Source: Blastococcus sp. TF02A-26 (GTDB lineage: Bacteria > Actinomycetota > Actinomycetes > Mycobacteriales > Geodermatophilaceae). Taken from it: 64,000 nucleotides of DNA. The translations under genes were made by a program, and so were the position numbers. The notes under the pieces were generated by a model. It did not search any database, was not told the DNA's origin, and worked only from the letters and a program-made list of their open reading frames with translations. The first letter of the stretch is position 1; each line of letters begins with the position of its first letter. The DNA lies in contig NZ_QOHG01000016.1 in NCBI RefSeq assembly GCF_003319125.1, positions 1 to 64,000 of the forward strand, given 5' to 3'. Of this stretch, positions 49,957-59,443 are shown piece by piece.

Positions 49957-51263
49957 CCGGCGACCGCCGCCAGCACCGCGGTCGCCAGCGCCTCGTCGTC
50001 CTCCGGGAGGACGCTGCGCAGGTCGAGCAGGGTGCGGCCGGCCTCCACGTACCCGACCACCGGCGGCGACCCGGCCCGCAGCCGCGCGGCGTGCTCCTCC
50101 GGCAGCGACACCGCGGCACTGGCGAGCGGGTGCTCCGGCGCTCCTCCCCCGCCGACGCGGGCGGCGCTGTCCACCGCGGCGGCGTCGACCCCCGCGGCGA
50201 CGAGCCGCGCGGCGAGGGTGGCCGCCCGTGCGCGGAGCTCGGCGACGTCGGCGACGAGCATCCGGCGGACCGGCGGCAGCGGGCCGCGCAGGGTGGCCTC
50301 CAGCGCGGCGAGGGTCGTCTTGTCGACCCGCAGGGCCCGGTAGAGCGCGTGCCGGCGCAGTCGCTGCACCAGGTCGGCCCGGCCGAGCACCAGCCCGGCC
50401 TGCGGACCGCCGAGCAGCTTGTCCCCGCTGGCGAGGACGAGGTCGGCGCCGTCGGCCAGGGTCGTCTGCAGGTCCGGCTCCCCCGGCAGCGCGGAGTGCG
50501 GTCCCGGCAGGCCGGAGCCGATGTCCGCGACCAGGGGCACTCCGGTGCCGGCGAGCGCCGCGGCGAGGCCCCCGACGGGGACCTCGCGGGTGAACCCGCG
50601 GACGACGAAGTTCGACGGGTGCACCTTGAGCACCGCGCCGGTGTCGGGCCCCAGGGCGCGGGTGTAGTCCTCGACGGTCACCCGGTTCGTCGTCCCCACC
50701 TCGCGCAGGCGCGCACCGGTGGACTCCAGCAGCTCCGGGATCCGGAAGCCGTCGCCGATCTCGACCAGTTCGCCCCGGGCGATGACCAGCTCCCGCCCCT
50801 GGCCGAGGGCGGTCGCCACGAGCGCGAGCGCGGCGGCGCAGTTGTTCACCACGATCGCGGCCTCCGCGGCGGGGACGGCGGCGCGGAGGGCCGCGAGTGC
50901 GGCCTCGCCCCGGGGACCACGCCGCCCGGTGCCGAGGTCCAGCTCGACGTCGGTGGTGCCGGCGGCCGCCGCGACGGCGGCGACCGCGGCCACCGACAGC
51001 GGTGCGCGGCCGAGGTTGGTGTGCACCAGGACGCCGGTCGCGTTGAGCACCGGCCGCAGGGCGGCGGCGGTCGCGGGCAGCTCGGCCAGGACGGCGGGGA
51101 CGGCGTCGACCGGCGGCAGCGCACCTGCCCGGATGCGCTCCTGCACGGTGCGTATCGCGTCCTTCACCAGGAGGCGGCCCAGCCGCTCGACGGCGGGCAC
51201 GATCTGCCCGTCGGCGAGCAGCGTGTCGGTGCGCGGCACCTGCCGCCGCGGGTCGGTGCTCAT
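49953..51263 (-). CDS. selA: L-seryl-tRNA(Sec) selenium transferase
   Basis: 436 residues. PLP enzyme converting Ser-tRNA(Sec) to Sec-tRNA(Sec) with selenophosphate. Motifs: LNATGVLVHTNLGRAPLS near residue 70, EAAIVVNNCAAALALVATAL, and LVLASGDKLLGGPQAGLVLG with the PLP lysine. The C-terminal region (VVGYVEAGRTLLDLRSVLP) is conserved. It sits between tRNA-Sec (52 bases upstream) and selB, an arrangement that suggests one operon with the tRNA. Length is slightly short but complete. Confidence 0.96.
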   Translation of the reverse strand: MSTDPRRQVPRTDTLLADGQIVPAVERLGRLLVKDAIRTVQERIRAGALPPVDAVPAVLAELPATAAALRPVLNATGVLVHTNLGRAPLSVAAVAAVAAAAGTTDVELDLGTGRRGPRGEAALAALRAAVPAAEAAIVVNNCAAALALVATALGQGRELVIARGELVEIGDGFRIPELLESTGARLREVGTTNRVTVEDYTRALGPDTGAVLKVHPSNFVVRGFTREVPVGGLAAALAGTGVPLVADIGSGLPGPHSALPGEPDLQTTLADGADLVLASGDKLLGGPQAGLVLGRADLVQRLRRHALYRALRVDKTTLAALEATLRGPLPPVRRMLVADVAELRARAATLAARLVAAGVDAAAVDSAARVGGGGAPEHPLASAAVSLPEEHAARLRAGSPPVVGYVEAGRTLLDLRSVLPEDDEALATAVLAAVAG

Positions 51264-51314
51264 CGACTGCGGAGCGTAGGCGCCGGGCCGGGCGGCGGCC
51301 CGGCGCGGGACGGT

Positions 51315-51410
51315 TGGCGGAGGCGGACGGGAATCGAACCCGCCTGACCGAGGTGCTCGGCCACGTCGGCTTTAGAGGCCGCGGGGGCCACCAGGCGCCC
51401 TGACGCCTCC
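51315..51410 (-). tRNA. selC: tRNA-Sec with CUA anticodon (reads UAG)
   Basis: 96 bases including an encoded CCA (51315-51317); discriminator G. Acceptor arms GGAGGCG and CGCCTCC pair, an eighth pair being U-C; the T arm GCGGGTTCGATTCCCGT has the same G-U outer pair as in E. coli selC. A long variable arm (TGGCCGAG, CAC, CTCGGTCA) forms eight pairs. The anticodon loop is CTCTAAA, giving anticodon CTA at 51373-51375 in place of the normal TCA. Size, long variable arm and location just upstream of selA-selB identify it as tRNA-Sec. Pairing with UAG instead of UGA is a direct reading of the anticodon. Confidence 0.93.
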
Positions 51411-51531
51411 GTCGACCACAGTACTTGCCAACACCGTTCTCGGCGTGTCGCCCGGCGTGTCGCAGGTAAACCGCCCGCCACTCCGCGTCGCGCGAGGAAA
51501 ACCGTCGGTGCCCGGTGTCAGCATCGCCGAT

Positions 51532-52149
51532 GTGAGCAGACGCACTGAGCCACGCCACACCGCGACGCTGGCGCCGGTCGCGCTGGCCCCCGAGGAGGCC
51601 GCGGCGGTCGCCGTCGCCCTGGCCGCGCAGCCCGACGGCCCCTACGCCGACGCCGGCCGGGCCGCCCTCGAGAAGGTGCTCGCCGTCCTCGAGCCCGATC
51701 CGCAGCGGCGCGGACAACTGCTCGCCACCAGCCTCTGGGTGAGCGCCGAGGCCGGGCACTCCGCCGATCTGCGCGCCTCCGCCGAGCAGGCGGTGACCCG
51801 GCGCCGGGTCGTCGTCCTCGCCTACCGGGACGGGAAGGGCCGGGCCACCCGCCGGGTGGTCGAGCCGCAGCTGCTCACCCGCAGCAGCGACCACTGGTAC
51901 CTGGTCGCCTGGTGCCGCGAGCGGCAGGGCCCGCGGTGGTTCCGGGACGACCGGATCGAGACGATCGAGGTGACCGAGGAGGCCGCGCCGCGGCGCGACC
52001 CCGGCCTCTTCGGCGCCCCCTCCACCACGCACCCCGCCGGCCGTGCGCTGGGCCGCGGCGCCGCGGCGCGCATCCCGGCCGGTCGCGTCCCGGTCGAGCA
52101 GGCCCAGCAGCCTCGGCTCACCGTCCTGCAGGGCGGCCGCGAGGGCTGA
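51532..52149 (+). CDS. WYL-domain protein without an N-terminal HTH
   Basis: 205 residues from GTG 51532 (GTG 51508 possible). After a basic N-terminus comes VALAPEEAAAVAVALAAQPDG, as in the linker of WYL regulators, then the WYL core RRRVVVLAYRDGKGRATRRVVEPQLLTRSSDHWYLVAWCRERQGPRWFRDDRIETIEVT. The DNA-binding winged helix normally found first is missing, and there is no room for one in frame. WYL domains sense ligands such as nucleic acid. It is divergent from tRNA-Sec and 19 bases upstream of selD, so it could belong to the selenium locus, but WYL proteins are common everywhere. Confidence 0.85.
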   Translation: MSRRTEPRHTATLAPVALAPEEAAAVAVALAAQPDGPYADAGRAALEKVLAVLEPDPQRRGQLLATSLWVSAEAGHSADLRASAEQAVTRRRVVVLAYRDGKGRATRRVVEPQLLTRSSDHWYLVAWCRERQGPRWFRDDRIETIEVTEEAAPRRDPGLFGAPSTTHPAGRALGRGAAARIPAGRVPVEQAQQPRLTVLQGGREG

Positions 52150-52168
52150 GCGCGCCTACATTCGGGCC

Positions 52169-53176
<1,008 letters not shown>

Positions 53177-53212
53177 GGTGGCCGGGCCCGGCCTCGGCTA
53201 GGTTCCGAGGCC

Positions 53213-54181
53213 ATGCTGGCTGCCTTCGTCTCGTCCCCGTCCCCCGAGGACCCGCTCTCCGTCCTGGAGATCGGCGACCGCCCCGAGCCCGAGGCCCGCG
53301 AGGGCTGGACGACGGTGCAGGTCAAGGCCGTCTCGCTGAACCACCACGACCTCTTCAGCCTGCGCGGCATCGGCCTGCCCCAGGAGCGGATGCCGATGAT
53401 CCTCGGCACCGACGCGGCTGGTCTCGACGAGGACGGCAACGAGGTGGTCGTGCACGGCGTCGTCGTCGGCACGCCCGGGTGGACCGGCGACGAGACGCTC
53501 GACCCCAAGCGCACACTCTTCTCCGAGCTCCACCAGGGCACGATGGCCGAGCGGGTCGTCGTCCCGAAGCGCAACGTGCTGCCCAAGCCCGCCGAGCTCT
53601 CCTACGCCGAGGCCGCCTGCCTGCCGACCGCGTGGCTCACGGCCTACCGGATGCTGTTCGTGCGGTCCGGGCTCCGGCCGGGGCAGACGATCCTGGTCCA
53701 GGGCGCGAGCGGCGGCGTCGCCACGGCGCTGGTCGTGCTCGGCAAGGCCGCCGGGTACCGGGTCTGGGTGACCGGCCGCAGCGAGGAGAAGCGCGCCGCG
53801 GCGCTGGCGCTGGGCGCGGACCAGGCGTTCGAGTCCAACGCCCGGCTGCCCGAGCGGGTGGACGGCGTCATGGAGACCGTCGGTGAGGCGACCTGGTCGC
53901 ACAGCGTCAAGTCGCTCAAGCCCGGCGGCGTCATCGTGACCTCCGGCGCGACGACCGGCTTCAACCCGGGAGCGGAGCTGAACCGGGTCTTCTTCACCCA
54001 GCTCTCGGTGATCGGCTCGACCATGGGCACCCGCGACGAGCTGGCCGACCTCATCTCGATGTGCCGGGCGACCGGGATCCGCCCGCAGATCGACGTCGAG
54101 CTGCCCCTGGCCGACGCCCGCGAGGGCTTCGCCCGCATGCTCGAGGGCCGGACCAACGGGAAGATCGTCTTCACCCTCTGA
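53213..54181 (+). CDS. Medium-chain quinone reductase-like dehydrogenase
   Basis: 322 residues. MDR fold: GROES-like N-terminus (VSLNHHDLFSLRGIGLPQERMPMILGTDAAG) and Rossmann domain with QTILVQGASGGVATALVVLGKAAG. The catalytic zinc ligands of alcohol dehydrogenases are absent, so this is a zinc-independent NADPH-dependent quinone/enoyl reductase-type member. ATG start. It follows selD by 36 bases on the same strand, with the ABM-like gene next. Confidence 0.88.
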   Translation: MLAAFVSSPSPEDPLSVLEIGDRPEPEAREGWTTVQVKAVSLNHHDLFSLRGIGLPQERMPMILGTDAAGLDEDGNEVVVHGVVVGTPGWTGDETLDPKRTLFSELHQGTMAERVVVPKRNVLPKPAELSYAEAACLPTAWLTAYRMLFVRSGLRPGQTILVQGASGGVATALVVLGKAAGYRVWVTGRSEEKRAAALALGADQAFESNARLPERVDGVMETVGEATWSHSVKSLKPGGVIVTSGATTGFNPGAELNRVFFTQLSVIGSTMGTRDELADLISMCRATGIRPQIDVELPLADAREGFARMLEGRTNGKIVFTL

Positions 54182-54197
54182 CGCGGGAGGCGGCGCG

Positions 54198-54506
54198 GTG
54201 ATCGCACGGATGTGGCGCGGCTGGGTCCGCACCGAGGACCGCGCCGCCTACCTGGACCACGTCGAGGCCACCGGCATGGCGGAGTACCGGCGGACGCCGG
54301 GGAACCGGGGCGCGCACATGCTCGCCCGCGACCTCGACGACGGCCGCACCGAGATCGTCACGCTCAGCTTCTGGGACTCCCTCGACGTCGTCCGGGGATT
54401 CGCCGGCGAGGACGTGTCGCGGGCGGTCTTCTACCCGGAGGACGACCGCTACCTCGTCGGCCGCGAGGAGACCGTGACCCACCACGACGTCCACGGCGGA
54501 GCCTGA
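54198..54506 (+). CDS. Small ABM-superfamily protein
   Basis: 102 residues from GTG 54198 (MIARMWRGWVRTEDRAAYLDHVEATGMAEYRRTPGNRGAHML then SFWDSLDVVRGFAGEDVSRAVFYPED). The RxWxG start, the PGN/GAHML turn and SFWDS are typical of dimeric alpha/beta-barrel ABM domains, some of which bind heme or oxidise small aromatics. No function can be assigned. It starts 16 bases after the reductase stop, so it is likely co-transcribed. Confidence 0.8.
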   Translation: MIARMWRGWVRTEDRAAYLDHVEATGMAEYRRTPGNRGAHMLARDLDDGRTEIVTLSFWDSLDVVRGFAGEDVSRAVFYPEDDRYLVGREETVTHHDVHGGA

Positions 54507-54566
54507 CCCGGTCCTCACCAGCGGGGCGCCCCACGCCCGGGGTGCCCCGCTGTCCTGCATCCGGGA

Positions 54567-54584
54567 TGTCAACCGCAGTTGACA
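54567..54584. promoter_or_regulatory. Operator palindrome overlapping the -35 of the HTH/ClpN pair
   Basis: TGTCAAC, CGCA, GTTGACA: perfect 7-base arms. A further GTTGACA occurs just before the ATG (54607-54613). The right arm contains the probable -35 hexamer, so a bound protein would block RNA polymerase. The product of the first gene has a helix-turn-helix and is the obvious candidate for autoregulation. Confidence 0.7.
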
Positions 54585-54608
54585 CGACAGGGCGACGCAA
54601 CTTAGGTT
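54579..54608 (+). promoter_or_regulatory. Promoter of a probably leaderless transcript
   Basis: -35 TTGACA (54579-54584), a 17- or 18-base spacer, then TTAGGT/TAGGTT (54602-54608) as -10. The start of transcription would fall about 7 bases later, at or next to ATG 54616. No ribosome binding site lies before that ATG. Leaderless mRNAs are common in Actinobacteria. Confidence 0.65.
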
Positions 54609-54615
54609 GACAGAC

Positions 54616-54849
54616 ATGGCGGACACGGCAGTGGTGGCCACGGCGGCCGCCGACGACGACCCGGCGGTCGGCCTGCGCGCCGTCCGGTCCCTCCGCGTGC
54701 TGGTGGAGCGGCTGGAGGTCCTGCAGGTCGAGAACGCGCGCGGCAAGGGCTGGACGTGGGAGCAGATCGCCACCTCGCTCGGCGTGAGCCGGCAGGCGGT
54801 CCACAAGAAGCACGCCGGCGGGCGCGGCCCGCTCCGACGGAGGGACTGA
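54616..54849 (+). CDS. Helix-turn-helix protein paired with a ClpN-like protein
   Basis: 77 residues (ATG 54616; TTG 54607 possible). The C-terminal half GKGWTWEQIATSLGVSRQAVHKKHAGGR is a clear helix-turn-helix. Small proteins of this type precede Clp-N genes in many Actinobacteria. The gene has its own promoter with a palindromic operator and is followed after 3 bases by the Clp-N gene. Likely an autoregulator of the pair. Confidence 0.8.
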   Translation: MADTAVVATAAADDDPAVGLRAVRSLRVLVERLEVLQVENARGKGWTWEQIATSLGVSRQAVHKKHAGGRGPLRRRD

Positions 54850-54852
54850 GGC

Positions 54853-55383
54853 ATGTTCGAGCGGTTCACCCCGGAGGCACGGGCGACGGTGGTACGGGCC
54901 CAGACGGAGGCCCGCGACCTGCGCAGCGAGCGGATCGGCACGGAGCACCTGCTCCTCGCGCTGCTCAGGCAGGGCACCCCGACCGCGGCGGTGCTCGGGC
55001 GGCACGGGCTGAGCCCGGAGACGGTCACCGCGGCCGTCACCGGACTGACCGACGACCTCGACGCCGATGCACTCGGCACCCTGGGCATCGATCTGGACGC
55101 CGTCCGGGAGCGGGTGGAGTCGGCGTTCGGACCGGGCGCGCTGGACGACCGGCCGTCCGGTCGGCGCCGGGGCGGGCACATCCCGTTCAGCCCGCGGGCG
55201 AAGAAGGTCCTCGAGCTGTCGCTGCGGGAGACGATCGCGATGAGGCAGCGCACCATCACCGACGGCCACATCGCCCTGAGCCTGATCCGCGAGGGCCAGG
55301 GCCTGGCGATGCGCGTGGTCGCCGACCGCGGGATCGACGGCCGGCAGCTGGCCGGGGAGATCCGGGTCGCGCTGCTGAGCTGA
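54853..55383 (+). CDS. Clp N-domain protein (stand-alone)
   Basis: 176 residues, ATG. Two Clp repeat units: MFERFTPEARATVVRAQTEARDLRSERIGTEHLLLALLR and, after a linker, FSPRAKKVLELSLRETIAMRQRTITDGHIALSLIREGQG. These are the two halves of the N-terminal domain of ClpC/ClpA, without any AAA+ module. Such stand-alone proteins (compare ClpS adaptors) may bind adaptors or substrates for Clp proteases. Paired with the upstream HTH gene. Confidence 0.88.
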   Translation: MFERFTPEARATVVRAQTEARDLRSERIGTEHLLLALLRQGTPTAAVLGRHGLSPETVTAAVTGLTDDLDADALGTLGIDLDAVRERVESAFGPGALDDRPSGRRRGGHIPFSPRAKKVLELSLRETIAMRQRTITDGHIALSLIREGQGLAMRVVADRGIDGRQLAGEIRVALLS

Positions 55384-55387
55384 GGGC

Positions 55388-56044
55388 TCAGGCGGAGCGG
55401 GCGAGCCGGGCCTCGATGCGGGCGGCGATCCTCGCCCGGGTGCGCTGCGGGAGGGCCGGCAGCGCCGGGGTCAGCTCGGGCAGCCGGTGCTTCTGCGTGG
55501 TGTAGGCCCGGAAGGCCGTCTCCACGGTGACGCCGTGGGCCGGCCGCTCGAGCACCTCGACCGCGTCGCCGGCGCCGATCTCGCCGGTCTCGAGCACCCG
55601 CAGGTAGGCACCCGGCGCCCCGTGCTGGGTGAACCGCTTGACCAGCTTCGGCACGCCCCAGAAGCGCTCGAAGTTGGCGCACGGGATGCGGCAGTCGGTC
55701 ACCTCGAGCAGCGCCGTCCCGACCCGCCAGCGCTCCCCCAGCACGGCGTGCGTGAGGTCCAGCCCGGAGGTGCGCAGGTTCTCGCCGAACCGGCCGGGTG
55801 GCAGGTCCCGGTCGAGCTCGGCGGCCCACCAGTCGGCGTCCTCCTGGGCGTAGGCGTAGAGCGCCTGGCCCTCGCCGCCGTGGTACCGGCGGTTGACCTG
55901 CACGTCGCCGTCCAGACCGAGGGTGCGGACGGCGACCCGGCCGGTCACCGGCTGCTTGTCGATGCCGGTGCGCTGCGGCTTGCGGTCGGGGACGGAGGGG
56001 AGGTCCGTGCCCGAGACGCAGACGGCCTCGAGCCGGCCGCTCAC
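55388..56044 (-). CDS. MOSC domain protein (YiiM-like)
   Basis: 218 residues from a GTG overlapping the lepA stop (GTGA). MOSC domain signature: [55 protein letters not shown], and [19 protein letters not shown] with the conserved Cys. The family acts in molybdenum-cofactor-dependent reduction of N-hydroxylated compounds. The C-terminal tail is typical of YiiM-type proteins. Transcribed after lepA. Confidence 0.9.
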   Translation of the reverse strand: MSGRLEAVCVSGTDLPSVPDRKPQRTGIDKQPVTGRVAVRTLGLDGDVQVNRRYHGGEGQALYAYAQEDADWWAAELDRDLPPGRFGENLRTSGLDLTHAVLGERWRVGTALLEVTDCRIPCANFERFWGVPKLVKRFTQHGAPGAYLRVLETGEIGAGDAVEVLERPAHGVTVETAFRAYTTQKHRLPELTPALPALPQRTRARIAARIEARLARSA

Positions 56045-57885
56045 TTCTTGGAGGCGGTCGACTCGTTGGTGGAGAGCGCGGCGACGAACGCCTCCTGGGG
56101 GACCTCGACGCGGCCGACCATCTTCATCCGCTTCTTGCCCTCCTTCTGCTTCTCCAGCAGCTTCCGCTTGCGCGTGATGTCACCGCCGTAGCACTTGGCG
56201 AGGACGTCCTTGCGGATGGCGCGGACGGTCTCGCGGGCGATCACCCGGGAGCCGACGGCGGCCTGGATGGGCACCTCGAACTGCTGGCGCGGGATGAGCT
56301 CGCGCAGCTTGCCGGCCATCGCCACGCCGTAGCTGTAGGCCTTGTCCTTGTGCACGATCGCACTGAACGCGTCGACGGCCTCGCCCTGGAGCAGGATGTC
56401 CACCTTGACCAGCGCGGACTCCTGCTCGCCGGCCTCCTGGTAGTCCAGGGAGGCGTAGCCGCGGGTGCGCGACTTCAGCGCGTCGAAGAAGTCGAAGATG
56501 ATCTCGCCGAGCGGCAGCTTGTAGCGCAGTTCGACCCGGGACTCGCTCAGGTAGTCCATGCCGCCGAGCTGACCGCGCCGGCCCTGGCAGAGCTCCATGA
56601 TCGCGCCGGTGTAGTCGCTGGGCGCGATGATCGTGGCGTTGACGACCGGCTCGTAGACGGCGTCGATCTTGCCCTCGGGCCAGTCGCTCGGGTTGGTCAC
56701 CGTGATCTCGGAGCGGTCCTCCATGACCACCCGGTAGACCACGTTGGGGGCGGTGGAGATGAGGCTGATGCCGGCCTCGCGCTCCAGCCGCTCCCGGACG
56801 ATCTCCAGGTGCAGCAGGCCGAGGAAGCCGACGCGGAAGCCGAACCCCAGCGCCGCGGACGTCTCGGGCTCGTAGACCAGCGCGGCGTCGTTGAGCAGCA
56901 GCTTGTCCAGCGCCTCACGCAGCAGCGGGTAGTCGCTCCCGTCGATCGGGTACAGGCCGGAGTAGACCATCGGCTTGGGGTCGCTGTAGCCGCCGATCGG
57001 CTCGGCCGCCGGCTTGTGCTGCAGGGTGACGGTGTCGCCGACGCGGGACTGGCGGACGTCCTTCACGCCGGTGATGAAGTAGCCGACCTCGCCGACGCCG
57101 AGACTGTCGACGGGCTTCGGCTCCGGGGAGATGACCCCGATCTCCAGCAGCTCGTGGGTGGCGCCGGTCGACATCATCTTGATCCGCTCGCGGGCGGAGA
57201 TCCGGCCGTCGACGACGCGGACGTAGGTGATGACGCCGCGGTAGATGTCGTAGACCGAGTCGAAGATCATGGCGCGGGCCGGGGCCTCCGCCTCGCCCAC
57301 CGGCGCGGGGATCTGGGCGACGATCGCGTCGAGCAGGTCGGAGACACCCTCGCCGGTCTTGCCGCTGACCTTCAGCACGTCCTCGGGCTCGCAGCCGATG
57401 ATGTGCGCGATCTCCGCGGCGTACTTCTCCGGCTGGGCCGCCGGCAGGTCGATCTTGTTCAGGACCGGGATGATCGTGAGGTCGTTCTCCAGCGCCAGGT
57501 AGAGGTTGGCCAGCGTCTGGGCCTCGATCCCCTGCGCCGCGTCGACCAGCAGCACCGCGCCCTCGCAGGCGGCCAGCGACCGGGACACCTCGTAGGTGAA
57601 GTCCACGTGGCCCGGGGTGTCGATCATGTCGAGCACGTACTCGGTGCCGGCACCGTCACCCGTCCGCGGAGTCCACGGCAGGCGCACGTTCTGCGCCTTG
57701 ATCGTGATGCCGCGCTCGCGCTCGATGTCCATGCGGTCGAGGTACTGGGCCCGCATCTGCCGTGCCTCGATGACCCCGGTGACCTCGAGCATCCGATCGG
57801 CCAGCGTCGACTTGCCGTGGTCGATGTGGGCGATGATGCAGAAGTTCCGGATGCGGGCCGGGTCGGTGGCAGCAGGAGTCGTCAC
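56041..57885 (-). CDS. lepA: Elongation factor 4 (LepA)
   Basis: 614 residues from GTG 57885. Ribosome-associated GTPase. G1 [15 protein letters not shown]3 DTPGHVDF, G4 NKID are intact, followed by domains II, III, V-like, and the LepA-specific C-terminal domain (REYLE-type region replaced by [22 protein letters not shown] and QEAFVAAL). Length is normal. Divergent from rpsT, about 210 bases apart, the usual actinobacterial arrangement. Confidence 0.97.
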   Translation of the reverse strand: MTTPAATDPARIRNFCIIAHIDHGKSTLADRMLEVTGVIEARQMRAQYLDRMDIERERGITIKAQNVRLPWTPRTGDGAGTEYVLDMIDTPGHVDFTYEVSRSLAACEGAVLLVDAAQGIEAQTLANLYLALENDLTIIPVLNKIDLPAAQPEKYAAEIAHIIGCEPEDVLKVSGKTGEGVSDLLDAIVAQIPAPVGEAEAPARAMIFDSVYDIYRGVITYVRVVDGRISARERIKMMSTGATHELLEIGVISPEPKPVDSLGVGEVGYFITGVKDVRQSRVGDTVTLQHKPAAEPIGGYSDPKPMVYSGLYPIDGSDYPLLREALDKLLLNDAALVYEPETSAALGFGFRVGFLGLLHLEIVRERLEREAGISLISTAPNVVYRVVMEDRSEITVTNPSDWPEGKIDAVYEPVVNATIIAPSDYTGAIMELCQGRRGQLGGMDYLSESRVELRYKLPLGEIIFDFFDALKSRTRGYASLDYQEAGEQESALVKVDILLQGEAVDAFSAIVHKDKAYSYGVAMAGKLRELIPRQQFEVPIQAAVGSRVIARETVRAIRKDVLAKCYGGDITRKRKLLEKQKEGKKRMKMVGRVEVPQEAFVAALSTNESTASKK

Positions 57886-58093
57886 AGTGCCGCCATCGTC
57901 CCATGCCCGACGGCGGGAGCGAGCGCCTCGTCGCGATCCGGCGATCCCCGCGGCGCCCGGGAGGTGACCGGACGGGTGTGGGCCGGCCACGTCGGCGCTG
58001 GTATCTTGGTAGACCGGTCCGTGATCGCAGGGTGTCGACCCCGTGTCCGGACGCACTGACAGACTCCTTCCAGCGAGACACCGAGGCTCACGC

Positions 58094-58360
58094 GTGGCGA
58101 ACATCAAGTCCCAGATGAAGCGGATCAAGACCAACGAGAAGGCGCGTCAGCGCAACGTCGCGGTCAAGTCCGCCCTGAAGACGGCGGTCCGTCGCTTCCG
58201 TACCGCTGCCGACGCCGGGGACGTGGCCGCGGCCACCGCGGCGCTGACCACCGCCAGCAAGGCGCTGGACAAGGCCGCCAGCAAGGGCGTCATCCACAAG
58301 AACCAGGCCGCCAACCGCAAGTCGGGCATGGCCAAGCAGGTCGCCGGCCTCCAGGGCTGA
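58094..58360 (+). CDS. rpsT: 30S ribosomal protein S20
   Basis: 88 residues from a GTG ([35 protein letters not shown]). The helical, Lys/Arg-rich sequence with [16 protein letters not shown] matches S20 throughout. Primary rRNA-binding protein of 16S rRNA. Followed at once by a strong hairpin terminator; the downstream gene holA is convergent. Confidence 0.97.
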   Translation: MANIKSQMKRIKTNEKARQRNVAVKSALKTAVRRFRTAADAGDVAAATAALTTASKALDKAASKGVIHKNQAANRKSGMAKQVAGLQG

Positions 58361-58378
58361 CCTCACCGCTCCTCCGTC

Positions 58379-58411
58379 GAGCCCCTCTCCCGCCCCGCGG
58401 GAGGGGGGCTC
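58379..58411. terminator. Hairpin terminator after rpsT
   Basis: Arms GAGCCCC-TCTCCCGC and GCGGGAGGGGGGCTC pair over about 15 bases with one mismatch and a short C-rich loop, 18 bases after the rpsT stop. It lies between convergent rpsT and holA. Confidence 0.88.
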
Positions 58412-58459
58412 GTCGCATGTCGGGCCCCGTCGGGGCGCGTGGCCCCGACGCCGGCGGAG

Positions 58460-59443
58460 CTAGCGACGACCGGCGGTGGCCGAGCGGATGCCGACGAGCC
58501 GCCGGACGGCCCGCTCCAGGGCGTAGTCCGCACTGGCGGCGGCGCCCTTCACGTCGGCGTTGAGCTCAGCGGTCACCGCGACCGCCTGCTGGAGCCCGTC
58601 GATGCTCCAGCCGCGCGCCTGGGAGCTGGCCTTGTCGACCTTCCAGAACGGCATCCCGAGGGTCCGCGCCAGGTCGCCGGACCGTGCGTTGACCGACTTC
58701 ACCCGGGCGGCGGTGCGCACGCCGTCGGCGATCGCGTCGGCGATCAGCACGTGCGCGACCCCGCGGCCGAGCGCCCAGCGCAGCGTCTCGAGCGACCCGG
58801 TCATGTCGCCGAGCATCACCTTGTCGGCGACGGCGAACCCGTTGGCCTCGGCCTGTCCGCGGTAGAACCGGGCGACGGCGTCCACGTCGATCGTCCCGCC
58901 GAAGTCGGAGACGAGCTGGCTCGCTGCCGACGACAGGTCCCGCAGATCGTTGCCCACCGCCTCGAGCAGGGCGTTGGCGGCGTCGGCCGCGATGCGCCCC
59001 CCGGCGAGGCGGACCTCGTTGCGGATGAACGCCAGCCGGTCGCCGGTGGACTTGATCTTCGGGCACTCGTCGACGGCGGCCCCGGCGGCCTTGAAGGCCT
59101 TGAGCAGCGCCTCGTTGCGCTTCCCGCCGTGGTGCACGACGACCAGCGTCAGGTCGGGGTCGGCCTCCTTGGCGTAGCCGGTGAGCGCGTCGCAGAGGGC
59201 ACCCGCGGCCTCGTGCACCCCGGTGACCACCACCAGCCGGTGACCCCCGAACAGCGAGGGGGCCAGCACGTCGGCCAGCTCGCCCAGGGGGAGCCCGGCT
59301 GCGGCCAGGTCGTGCTGCTCGACGTCGGGGTAGCGACCGAGGACCGCGGCCCGGACCGCCGACAGCGCCCGGCTGCGCAGCAGCTCCTCCTCGCCGACGA
59401 CGACCCGCAGATGCGACGTCGGGGCGGGAGGTGCGGCGGCCAC
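58460..59443 (-). CDS. holA: DNA polymerase III subunit delta
   Basis: 327 residues from GTG 59443. Clamp-loader wrench that opens the beta ring. Motifs: RVVVGEEELLRSRALSAV, ADVLAPSLFGGHRLVVVTGV, LDLs region ANALLEAVGNDLRDLSSAASQLV and the C-terminal collar (WKVDKASSQARGWSIDGLQQAV). The 5' two-thirds (58566-59443) overlap an open comEC frame in another phase. Its conserved composition shows that holA is the real gene over this stretch. Confidence 0.95.
   Translation of the reverse strand: MAAAPPAPTSHLRVVVGEEELLRSRALSAVRAAVLGRYPDVEQHDLAAAGLPLGELADVLAPSLFGGHRLVVVTGVHEAAGALCDALTGYAKEADPDLTLVVVHHGGKRNEALLKAFKAAGAAVDECPKIKSTGDRLAFIRNEVRLAGGRIAADAANALLEAVGNDLRDLSSAASQLVSDFGGTIDVDAVARFYRGQAEANGFAVADKVMLGDMTGSLETLRWALGRGVAHVLIADAIADGVRTAARVKSVNARSGDLARTLGMPFWKVDKASSQARGWSIDGLQQAVAVTAELNADVKGAAASADYALERAVRRLVGIRSATAGRR

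Noticed and set aside
45134-50119. 1661-residue minus-strand frame joining SDR to upstream sequence
   Set aside because: The 3' end is the real SDR starting at ATG 45967; the rest crosses hemW, an enoyl-CoA hydratase on the other strand and selB in the wrong frame.
51315-51410. Amber-suppressor tRNA-Ser or tRNA-Leu instead of tRNA-Sec
   Set aside because: Long variable arm would fit, but the 96-base length, selC-like T arm and position directly upstream of selA-selB favour tRNA-Sec; a general suppressor would also extend the many TAG-ending genes.
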